Shown here: positions 13,711-21,467 of the stretch, piece after piece
Position numbering within the stretch: position 1 is the stretch's first letter
Layout: every line of letters starts with the position of its first letter
From: Myxococcota bacterium
GTDB lineage: Bacteria; Myxococcota_A; Polyangia; Fen-1088
DNA length: 32,263 nucleotides
Direction: 5' to 3'
Assembly: GCA_025934105.1 (NCBI GenBank)
Contig: JAICYS010000001.1
Span: 79,324 to 111,586 of the forward strand
Position numbers and translations under genes: made by a program
Notes under the pieces: model-generated
What the model was told of the DNA's origin: nothing
The model's input: the letters and a program-made list of their open reading frames with translations, nothing else
The model's database searches: none

Positions 13711-14910
13711 GTGCTTTCTTGCCGGTGCGTATCTATGGCAGTGCCGTGCCTCGTCACGGTGCTGGCCTCTTGTGGAGGCGCCAACAGCAAACCCCGCGAC
13801 GCGGGCGCCGCCGACGCCGGGAACCCCCGTTCTTCCGACGCGAGCGGCGACACACCGACGACCTCCGGGTGCGTGCCGGTCGCCGACCACGCGATATCCG
13901 ACCCCGCCGGGGTGACCGGGCATTCCGCGTTGGCCTGGACCGGTGACGGCTACGGCGTCGTCTGGGCGGATGCCCGGCAGGGCGTCTCGCAGATCTATTT
14001 TGCTCGGCTGGACGCCACCGGGACAAAGATCGGCGCCGATCGCGCGGTCACCTCGATGTCGACGGACGCAGCTCTCCCGGTCATCGCCTGGAACGGGACA
14101 GCGTTCGGCCTGGCGTTCGCGACCGAGGTCTCGCCGGCGCCGACGCCGACGGAGGCGTACTTCGAAATATTGGCGGCGGATGGTACGCCGCAGGGGTCGG
14201 TCGTCGACGTCGGTGCGTCGAACGGGATCCCGTCGATGGTCTGGGCCGATCAGACCTTCGCGCTCGCCTATCACTCGGCGCGCGGCGCTGCGATGGCCGA
14301 GATTTTTTTGTCGCGCTTCGACGAATCCGCCAAGCGGCTCGGTACCGAGGTCCAGCTCACGAACCTGGGGTTCGGTGCGTTCAATCCCGCGATTGCGTGG
14401 ACCGGGAACCGATACGGGATCTCGTTCCAGGACTCGCGGCAGGGGGAGACCGAGGTCTTCCTGGCGCTGGTGGATGCCAATGGCGCGAAGATCGGACAAG
14501 AGATGCAGCTGTCGACGAGCAGCGGGGTCCGGGTCCCCAGTTACATCGCCGCGAGCAGCACGGGCTTCGCGGTCACATACCAGGTCGACAATCCCACGCT
14601 GGTCCGGCTGGACGAGGCGGGCAATCGCACGGCGACGGACGTCGTCATCAACGATGCGCCCGCGCCAGTCCTGTGGACCGGGACACAGTACGCGCTGGTG
14701 ACCGACGGGACGGCCGGTGGACAGATCTTCCTGTCGACCATCGACGCGAGCGGCACCGCCCCGAGCACGCCCGCGTTGGTGTCCGACTCCAACGCCGATC
14801 CATTTCCGGACGAGGTCGGGTTCGTCTGGACCGGCCGCGGTTACGGCGTCGCCTGGCCTGACGACCGCACCGGGGTGACCGCGACGCACTTCGCGGTCGT
14901 CTGTCCGTAG
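13711..14910 (+). CDS. beta-propeller-like lipoprotein
   Basis: From GTG 13711 the product is 399 residues with a lipoprotein signal ending LVTVLASC, then an Asp/Ala/Ser-rich linker. ATG 13735 would give a shorter signal. The track start (13588) adds 41 residues before the signal and was rejected. The body consists of about six repeats of 45-60 residues built on (A/V)WTGxxYGVxWxDxRxG, then an IYFARLDAxGxKIG strand pair, a pattern found in many myxobacterial secreted proteins and consistent with a six-bladed beta-propeller. No catalytic residues are visible. It is probably surface-exposed and used for binding. It stands alone, followed by 222 bases before the FN3 lipoprotein. Confidence 0.82.
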   Translation: MLSCRCVSMAVPCLVTVLASCGGANSKPRDAGAADAGNPRSSDASGDTPTTSGCVPVADHAISDPAGVTGHSALAWTGDGYGVVWADARQGVSQIYFARLDATGTKIGADRAVTSMSTDAALPVIAWNGTAFGLAFATEVSPAPTPTEAYFEILAADGTPQGSVVDVGASNGIPSMVWADQTFALAYHSARGAAMAEIFLSRFDESAKRLGTEVQLTNLGFGAFNPAIAWTGNRYGISFQDSRQGETEVFLALVDANGAKIGQEMQLSTSSGVRVPSYIAASSTGFAVTYQVDNPTLVRLDEAGNRTATDVVINDAPAPVLWTGTQYALVTDGTAGGQIFLSTIDASGTAPSTPALVSDSNADPFPDEVGFVWTGRGYGVAWPDDRTGVTATHFAVVCP

Positions 14911-15132
14911 CGCGCCGCGCCGCCCGCGGTCGGCCCACCGCGGCCAAGGCAACGATCCGCCCGGAATCGTTCCCGCGCCTCGACGCGGTGATCGAGCCCA
15001 GCTGGCCGGCGTCCTTCGGGGCCCGATCGCGGCGTGGTTCGAGGGCCTACATCTGGGCCAGAGGTGCGAAATGAACCGCGTGATGGAGCGCCCATCTCTT
15101 GAGTCAGGCGATCCGACCGCCGATCTCAGGGC

Positions 15133-18100
15133 GTGCCCCGCTCTGCGACCTCACGATCGTCCGTGCGTCTCGTCTGGATCCCCGCCGCTCTCGCGCTGAT
15201 GGCGCTTGGCTGTGGGGGCGGCAGCGACGGCGCGAGAGAGTCATCGGACGCAGCGGCCGGGGGCGGTGGCCGAAAGGTCGACGGCGGACCCGGAACGGGG
15301 GGCGCGGTCGGCACGGGCGGCGTCGCCGCAACCGGCGGCGTCGCGGGAATCGGCGCCGCTGGCATGGGCGGTGTCGTGGGCATGGGGGGCGCCGCCGCAG
15401 GGGGCGCCGCCGGCACCGGGGATGTCGCCGGCACCGGCGGCGGCGCGGGCACGGGGGCCGTCGCCGGCTGGGGGGGCGTCGCCGGAACCGGCGGCGCAGG
15501 CGGCGTTGCCGGCAGGGCGGGCGACACGGGCACGGGCGGCGGTGCGGGCACGGGTCAGGGCGGGGACGCGGGCACCGGAGCGGTGGTGGCGGGCGCGCCC
15601 GGAGCCCCGACGGTGGTCGCTGGCGATCGACAGGTCACCCTCGCCTGGACGGCGCCGGCCGACGACGGCGGAGCCTCGATCATGAGCTACATCGTCACGC
15701 CGTACGTCGGGAGCACGGCTCAGACGCCCGTCTCCGTCGGCGACGTTGTCACCTACACGCTCACCGGACTCACGAACGGCACCACGTACACGTTCACGGT
15801 GGCGGCCGTGAACGCCAGCGGAACCGGCGTCGCGTCAGCGCCGTCGAACGCGGTCACGCCGGCCACGACCGCTGATGCGCCGGGCACGCCCTCCGCCACG
15901 GCCGGCGACACGCAGGTCGCGCTCACCTGGACGGGCCCCGCCAACGACGGCGGAGCCCTCATCACCGGCTATGTCGTCACGCTGTACGTCGGGGCGTCGG
16001 CGCAGATGTCCCTCCCGGTGGGCGACGCGCTGGCGTACACGGTCACGGGGCTGGTCAACGGCACCACGTACACGTTCACGATCGCGGCCGTGAACGCCAA
16101 CGGCACGGGCGCGGCATCCGCACCCTCGTCGCCCGCCACCCCCGGAACGACGCCGGACGCGCCGGGGCCACCGTCCGTCGCCGCCGGCGACAGGCAGGTT
16201 TCGCTGGCCTGGAGCGCCCCCACCAACAGTGGCGGCGCTGCCATCACCAGCTATCACGTGACGCCGTACCTCGGCGGGGTCGCCCAGACTGGGTTCGACA
16301 CCGGGACGAACCTCACCAGCGCCACGGTCACAGGCCTGCCGAACGGCACCGCGTACACGTTCTCCGTCGCGGCGACGAACAGCTGGGGCACCGGACCGAC
16401 GTCGGCACCCTCGGTCGCGGCCACGCCGGCCACCCAGCCGGGTGCGCCGGGAACGCCGGCCGTCACTGGGATTGGCAACGGCTCCATCTCGCTGACCTGG
16501 AGCGTTCCGGCCAGCGACGGCGGTGCCGCGATCGCGGGCTACGCGATCACGCCGTACGTCGGGACGGTCGCCCAGACCTCCATTTCGACCGGCTCGCCGT
16601 CGACGATGTTCACGGTCAACGGGCTCGCCAACGGCACGAGCTACACGTTCACGGTGGCGGCCGCCAACAGCCTCGGCACCGGAGCGGCTTCCGCTGCGTC
16701 CACCGCCGCCACGCCGGCGTCGGCCCCGGACGCGCCCACTTCGGTCGCCGCGACCGCCTCCAGCACCCGGGCCTTGCTGACCTGGATCGCGCCGGCGAAC
16801 AACGGAGCCCCGATCACCGGGTATCAGGTGACCCCATACGTCGCCGGCGTGGCACAGGCACCGATCTCGACCAATTCGACCAATCCGTCGTTCCTCGTGA
16901 CGGGGCTCGCCAACGGCACCACCTACACCTTCACGGTGACGGCAACCAACAGCATCGGCTCCGGGCCGGCCTCGACCGCCTCCAACGCGGTCACGCCCGG
17001 AACGGTTCCGGCTGCGCCCGCCGCACCCACCGCGACCGCGGGCAACGGCAGCGTCGCGTTATCCTGGAGCGCCCCCGCCGACACCGGAGGCTTCTCGATC
17101 ACGAGCTACCGGATCGTTGCTTACGTCGGGGCGTCGGCGCAGACCGCGATCACGACTGGCTCGGTGGCCACCACCTGGACGGTCACCGGCTTGACCAATG
17201 GGACGACCTACTCCTTCACCGTCGCGGCGACCAACGCGGCTGGGACCGGCGCAGCGTCGAGCGGATCCGGCGGGGTCACCCCGGCGGGACCTCCGACGGC
17301 GCCTCAGCTCGTCAAAGCGACCGCCGGCGACGGGACGGTGACGCTGACCTGGCAGGCGCCGTCCAGCAGCGGGGGATCGGCAGTGACCGGATACGTCGTG
17401 ACGCCCCATGCGGCGGGCATCAGTCAGACAGCCATCAACCTGGGCAACGTCTCCAGCGACACCGTGACGGGCCTGGCCAACGGCACGCGGTACCAGTTCA
17501 CCGTCGCCGCGACCAACAGCAGCGGCACCGGGCCGACCAGCTCGTCCAACGCGGTGACACCTTCCAGCGGGACGGCTTGCCTCGGAACGCCGATCTTCTC
17601 CGACCTCCCGCTGGTGACCGCGCACACGAGCCCCGTTGCGGACGCCGTCGGCGACTTCAACGGCGACGGCCTGCCCGACCTGGCCATCGCGAACAGCGGC
17701 AGCGGTGACGTCAGCATCCTGATGGGCAATGGTGACGGGACTTTCGGCACGGCGGCGAACTACACCGTGACGTCCAGCCCGGCCTCCGTGTTGGCCCCGG
17801 ACCTGAACGGCGACGGTGTGTCGGATCTGGTCCTCACGGCGGCCAACAACGTCTACGTCATGATCAACAATGGAGACGGCACCTTCCCCTCCCCGACCAG
17901 CTACACGCCGGCGGGAACCTCCTCGCCAGTGGTCGCCGTCGGCGACTTCAACGGCGATGGCCACGTCGACGTGGCCGCCGGCAGCGGCACCCACGTGAGC
18001 ATCTTCTTGGGAACCGGCACCGGCAGCCTGGGATCGCCGACGACCCTCACCAGCGGCCCGGCCATCACCTCGATCACGGTCTCGAACTTCAACTCGGACA

Positions 18101-19644
18101 GCGCTCTCGACCTGGCGGTCGCAGGGGCCGGCACCGTCGGTGTCTGGCTCGGCAACGGCGACGGCACCTTCAAGACTCAGAAGACGAGCAGCGTGGGGGG
18201 GACCGCCGCTCAGATCGCGGCGGGTGACTTCAACAAGGACGGAAGAACGGACGTCGCCGTGACCACCAGCGGCAACGACATCATCTACACGCTGGCCGGC
18301 AACGGAGACGGAACGTTCGGCGCCGCCCTGACGAACTACGACAACAACCCGACGCGATATGTGAGCGCCGCCGACTTCAACGGAGACGGCTACGCCGACC
18401 TGGTCGTGACCAACTCCGGCAACACCAGCATCCTCCAGGGTGGCGCCACCGCGTTCACCTCGGGCCTGAACTGGCTGGGCAACATCGACGCCGTCGGGAG
18501 CCTGCCGCCCGTCGTGGGCGACTTCAATCGAGACGGCCACCCGGACATCGCCGTCGGCACCAGCGTGTTCCTGAGCAAGGGTGACAACACCTTCCTGCTG
18601 CCGACCAGCTACGCGGGGGCCGAGGTCTATGGTCTCTTGGCCGCCGATCTGAGCGGCGACGGGAAGCCCGACCTGATCGGGACCGACTACACGAACGGCA
18701 AGGTCGACGTCTACCTGAACCCGGTCAGCGGATCCTTATCCGCCTACACGGTCGGAACCAACCCGACCGGCATCGGGGCGGCGACGTTCAACGCCGATTC
18801 TCTGCCCGACCTGGTGGTCGCAAACTCCGGCAGCGCGAACGTGACCGTGCTTTACGGCTCCGGCGGGGGAGGCCTTTGGGGGGCTCGCACCTTCGCCGCG
18901 GGCACGGCGCCCTACGCGGTCGCGACCGGCGACTTCAACGGCGACACTTTGCAGGACATCGCCGTCGCCAACCGCACGTCGCCGGGGGCCGTCAGCATCC
19001 TCCTTGGCGACGGCACGGGCAGCTTCGCCACCGCCAAATCGTACCCGTCGAGCGGGACGATGACCATGTCGCTGGCGGCCGCCGACGTCGACGGCGACTC
19101 GAAGCGCGATCTCGTGACCGCGAACTATGGGTCGGCCAGCGTCAGCGTGATGCTGGGCGCGGGCGACGGCAGCTTCCCGACGGCGGTCAGCTACAGCGTC
19201 GGACAGGGGCCGTACGCGGTCGCGATGGCGAACCTCGGCAACGGACAGATCGACATCGTGACGGCCAACTACACGGCGGGCACGGTGAGCGTGCTTCTTG
19301 GCAACGGCAATGGCACCTTCCAGACCGCCGTCTCCTACGCCGTCGCGACCTCGCCCACCGGCATCGCGATCGGCGACGTCAACGGCGACAGCAAAACAGA
19401 CCTCGTCGTGTCCAACTCATCGGTGGTGTCGGTGCTGCTCGGAAAGGGAGACGGCACCTTCCAGACGGCTCTCCGGTACGTGAGCACCGGCCCGTACGAC
19501 ACGCTCAACTATGGCCGCACCGCACGGTCAGTCGCGCTCGGCGACTTCAACAACGACGGTCACCTGGACATCGGCGTCGGCACCATCAACGGAAGCTTCT
19601 TCGGAAGCACGGTGACGGTCATGCCGTACTCCGGTTGTGACTGA
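15133..19644 (+). CDS. large lipoprotein with seven FN3 domains and fourteen FG-GAP/VCBS-like repeats
   Basis: The 1503-residue product has a lipoprotein signal, RLVWIPAALALMALGC. GTG 15163 would give the neater signal MRLVWIPAALALMALGC and is an alternative start. Residues 35-153 are a Gly/Ala/Thr linker. Residues ~155-810 contain seven tandem FN3 domains, each with LxWxAPxxDGGxxITxY and LxNGTTYTFTVAAxN. Residues ~820-1500 contain fourteen FG-GAP-like units with GDFNGDGxPDLxVAN calcium-loop sequences and VSVLLGNGDGTF strands. Fourteen units fit two seven-bladed propellers resembling integrin alpha heads. The predicted role is a calcium-dependent cell-surface adhesin or polysaccharide-binding protein. 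The FN3 copies share near-identical segments, so recombination between copies is plausible. Confidence 0.92.
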   Translation: MPRSATSRSSVRLVWIPAALALMALGCGGGSDGARESSDAAAGGGGRKVDGGPGTGGAVGTGGVAATGGVAGIGAAGMGGVVGMGGAAAGGAAGTGDVAGTGGGAGTGAVAGWGGVAGTGGAGGVAGRAGDTGTGGGAGTGQGGDAGTGAVVAGAPGAPTVVAGDRQVTLAWTAPADDGGASIMSYIVTPYVGSTAQTPVSVGDVVTYTLTGLTNGTTYTFTVAAVNASGTGVASAPSNAVTPATTADAPGTPSATAGDTQVALTWTGPANDGGALITGYVVTLYVGASAQMSLPVGDALAYTVTGLVNGTTYTFTIAAVNANGTGAASAPSSPATPGTTPDAPGPPSVAAGDRQVSLAWSAPTNSGGAAITSYHVTPYLGGVAQTGFDTGTNLTSATVTGLPNGTAYTFSVAATNSWGTGPTSAPSVAATPATQPGAPGTPAVTGIGNGSISLTWSVPASDGGAAIAGYAITPYVGTVAQTSISTGSPSTMFTVNGLANGTSYTFTVAAANSLGTGAASAASTAATPASAPDAPTSVAATASSTRALLTWIAPANNGAPITGYQVTPYVAGVAQAPISTNSTNPSFLVTGLANGTTYTFTVTATNSIGSGPASTASNAVTPGTVPAAPAAPTATAGNGSVALSWSAPADTGGFSITSYRIVAYVGASAQTAITTGSVATTWTVTGLTNGTTYSFTVAATNAAGTGAASSGSGGVTPAGPPTAPQLVKATAGDGTVTLTWQAPSSSGGSAVTGYVVTPHAAGISQTAINLGNVSSDTVTGLANGTRYQFTVAATNSSGTGPTSSSNAVTPSSGTACLGTPIFSDLPLVTAHTSPVADAVGDFNGDGLPDLAIANSGSGDVSILMGNGDGTFGTAANYTVTSSPASVLAPDLNGDGVSDLVLTAANNVYVMINNGDGTFPSPTSYTPAGTSSPVVAVGDFNGDGHVDVAAGSGTHVSIFLGTGTGSLGSPTTLTSGPAITSITVSNFNSDSALDLAVAGAGTVGVWLGNGDGTFKTQKTSSVGGTAAQIAAGDFNKDGRTDVAVTTSGNDIIYTLAGNGDGTFGAALTNYDNNPTRYVSAADFNGDGYADLVVTNSGNTSILQGGATAFTSGLNWLGNIDAVGSLPPVVGDFNRDGHPDIAVGTSVFLSKGDNTFLLPTSYAGAEVYGLLAADLSGDGKPDLIGTDYTNGKVDVYLNPVSGSLSAYTVGTNPTGIGAATFNADSLPDLVVANSGSANVTVLYGSGGGGLWGARTFAAGTAPYAVATGDFNGDTLQDIAVANRTSPGAVSILLGDGTGSFATAKSYPSSGTMTMSLAAADVDGDSKRDLVTANYGSASVSVMLGAGDGSFPTAVSYSVGQGPYAVAMANLGNGQIDIVTANYTAGTVSVLLGNGNGTFQTAVSYAVATSPTGIAIGDVNGDSKTDLVVSNSSVVSVLLGKGDGTFQTALRYVSTGPYDTLNYGRTARSVALGDFNNDGHLDIGVGTINGSFFGSTVTVMPYSGCD

Positions 19645-19654
19645 CCGGTCAGTC
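19639..19654. promoter_or_regulatory. perfect 16-bp palindrome at the end of the FN3 gene
   Basis: GACTGACCGGTCAGTC is a perfect palindrome overlapping the TGA stop and is followed by GATAAT. Without a loop it looks more like a dimeric repressor site than a terminator. It lies 70 bases upstream of the efflux operon promoter. Confidence 0.45.
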
Positions 19655-19724
19655 CGATAATGGGGCGCTCCGCCAAGCGCTTCCCCCTTTCGTCGGCAGC
19701 CGGCCAGGTCTCCCTGGCGATCCG

Positions 19725-19753
19725 TTGACAGCTCCGATGGCGGCGGATATATC
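19725..19753 (+). promoter_or_regulatory. consensus promoter of the padR-efflux operon
   Basis: TTGACA (6/6) at 19725-19730 is spaced 17 bases from TATATC at 19748-19753. Transcription is predicted to start near 19760, two bases before the PadR ATG, so the mRNA would be essentially leaderless. CGGCG...CGCCG arms flank the -10 (GGCGGCGGATATATCGGACGCC region), a possible PadR autoregulatory site. Confidence 0.75.
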
Positions 19754-19761
19754 GGACGCCG

Positions 19762-20070
19762 ATGTCGAACTTCGATAGAGACCTGTTGTCCGGTCTGGTT
19801 CGACTGCACATCCTCCATCACGCCGCCAAAGAACCCATCTTCGGCCAGGGAATCGCGGAGGAGTTGGCGCGGCATGGCTATCGGCTCAGCGCCGGGACCC
19901 TGTACCCGCTCCTTCACAGCCTCGAGGGGAAAGGCTATCTGCGCTCGAGCACGCGACGTGAGGGGAAACGCGTCCGACGCTTCTATCGCGCGACAGGCCA
20001 GGGAAACGCGGCGCTCAGATCGGCCAAGCAGAAGGTTCGCGAGTTGTTCGGGGAGCTGTTCGAGGAATGA
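19762..20070 (+). CDS. PadR family transcriptional regulator
   Basis: The 102-residue winged-helix protein starts at ATG 19762. It contains LSGLVRLHILHHAAKEPIFGQGIAEEL, then the recognition helix GYRLSAGTLYPLLHSLEGKGYL and the wing RREGKRVRRFYRATGQGNAALR, the hallmark of PadR proteins. The C-terminal dimerisation helix is short, as in PadR subfamily 2 (~100-110 residues). These repressors typically bind a hydrophobic effector between subunits and control efflux pumps. The gene's ATGA overlap with the outer membrane channel makes it the first gene of the efflux operon, so the pump and its repressor are made together, consistent with autoregulation by substrate. Confidence 0.95.
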   Translation: MSNFDRDLLSGLVRLHILHHAAKEPIFGQGIAEELARHGYRLSAGTLYPLLHSLEGKGYLRSSTRREGKRVRRFYRATGQGNAALRSAKQKVRELFGELFEE

Positions 20071-21467
20071 AAGCGCTTCCCCAGGCTGGCGTTCTGGCGT
20101 TCGCGATTCTGGTGCCGGGCCTGGCCCGCGCGCAGGATCTGGGCCCGTTCGACCTCTACGATGCGGTCGCCTATGCGCTGGCCCATCACCCGGCGGTGCA
20201 GGCTCGGACGGCCGAAGCGGCGGCGCAGAAAGCCGGCGTGGACGTCGCTCGGGCGGCATACCTGCCGCAGCTCGATGCTTCCCTGCAGGTCATTGCAGGG
20301 ACCGGCAATGTGCTTCGAGGCGCACTTTTCCCGATGGCCGACATTCCCTCTGTATCGGGGCCGCCCCTTGGCCGCGGTCTTTCTGATGCCAGCTTCGGGA
20401 CGCTGGCGGGCGTCGGGGCGTCGTGGAACGCACTCGGGTTGCCCGAACAGATCGCCCAAGTGGACGCGGCGCTGGCGGGTGAGCAGGAGGCGCAGGCGCA
20501 AGTCGCGGTCGAACGCCTCGCTGTCGCGTACGGCGCCGCCGACCAGTTCTTGGACCTCGTATCGCGGGAACAGATCGCGCGCGCGGCAAACGCGAACGTC
20601 GATCGTGCTCGGACGCTGGCCAGGATCGTCGACACGCTCGTGGCCCAGCAACTTCGTCCGGGCGCCGACGCTTCGCGGGCGCAGGCCGAGCTCGCTCTCG
20701 CCGTGACCCAGGTCATTCGAGCAGGGCAATCAGCAGCCGTCAGCCAGGTGGCACTGGCACGGGCGCTCGGCGCCGCCGGCCACACCATTGGCGTACGAGG
20801 TGATGCCCTGCTGCTGGTCCGATCGGCGGCGGGAGTTGCGACGCAAGGAACGAAAAATCCTTTGGTCCTCCAGGCGGCGGCCGCTGAGCGCGCCGCGAAC
20901 GCCCGGCACCGCGCCGTGAGGTGGCAATACGCCCCCAGGTTGGACTTGGTGGCCTCGCTGTGGACGCGTGGAAGCGGTCTCAGCAACGGGACCTCCACCG
21001 GCGCGCTACCGCCGACGCCGGCCGATGGCCTGCTCCCGGATACTCCGAACTGGGCCGCCGGGCTGGTCCTCACCTGGCCGGCCCTCGAGATCGTCGCGAC
21101 CCACGCGCGAAGCCGCGCCGCTGCGGCTCGCGGAGAGGCTGCCCACGCGCGCCGTAGCGACGTCGAACAGGCGATCCAGAGCCAGCTCGACGCCGCACGG
21201 AAGTCATTGGCCGCGGCCCAGCAGGTCGCGGCGAACACGCCGGTTGCGCTGGCGGCGGCGCGGGCCGCCGAGTCGCAGGCGACGGCGCGCTACAGGGCCG
21301 GTCTGGCCACGGTGGTCGAAGTGGCTGAAGCGCAGCGCCTTCTGGCAGAGGCCGAAGCGGAGGACGCCGTGGCGCGCATCGACGTCTGGCGCGCCCAGCT
21401 GCTCGTCGCCCGCGCCGTCGGGGACCTCGATCCCTTCTTCGCCCAACTTCGTCCGGGAGCAGGCTGA
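20067..21467 (+). CDS. TolC-like outer membrane efflux protein
   Basis: The 466-residue product has a Sec signal (GVLAFAILVPGLARA, then QDL). It shows the duplicated OEP architecture: LYDAVAYALAHHPAVQARTAEAAAQKAGVDVARAAYLPQLD in the first half, and RAAAARGEAAHARRSDVEQAIQSQLDAARKSL with ARYRAGLATVVEVAEAQRLLAEAE in the second. TolC-family trimers form the outer membrane and periplasmic tunnel for RND and other pumps. It starts inside the padR stop (ATGA) and its own TGA overlaps the RND gene ATG by one base, so it is translationally coupled on both sides. The outer membrane channel precedes the pump, the reverse of the common adaptor-pump-channel order. Confidence 0.94.
   Translation: MKALPQAGVLAFAILVPGLARAQDLGPFDLYDAVAYALAHHPAVQARTAEAAAQKAGVDVARAAYLPQLDASLQVIAGTGNVLRGALFPMADIPSVSGPPLGRGLSDASFGTLAGVGASWNALGLPEQIAQVDAALAGEQEAQAQVAVERLAVAYGAADQFLDLVSREQIARAANANVDRARTLARIVDTLVAQQLRPGADASRAQAELALAVTQVIRAGQSAAVSQVALARALGAAGHTIGVRGDALLLVRSAAGVATQGTKNPLVLQAAAAERAANARHRAVRWQYAPRLDLVASLWTRGSGLSNGTSTGALPPTPADGLLPDTPNWAAGLVLTWPALEIVATHARSRAAAARGEAAHARRSDVEQAIQSQLDAARKSLAAAQQVAANTPVALAAARAAESQATARYRAGLATVVEVAEAQRLLAEAEAEDAVARIDVWRAQLLVARAVGDLDPFFAQLRPGAG

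Noticed and set aside
12664-14952. 762-residue minus-strand ORF
   Set aside because: It runs antisense through the dehydrogenase and propeller lipoprotein with no recognisable domain; only the short transposase-like scrap in it was kept.
15286-15597. Short direct repeats that could be mistaken for a repeat array or CRISPR
   Set aside because: They are in-frame Gly/Ala/Thr linker codons of the FN3 lipoprotein with irregular spacing; no spacer-repeat structure.
17059-18540. 493-residue minus-strand ORF opposite the FN3/FG-GAP gene
   Set aside because: Its repeats mirror the sense-strand repeats and the composition is Val/Gly/Arg-rich; it is a shadow.
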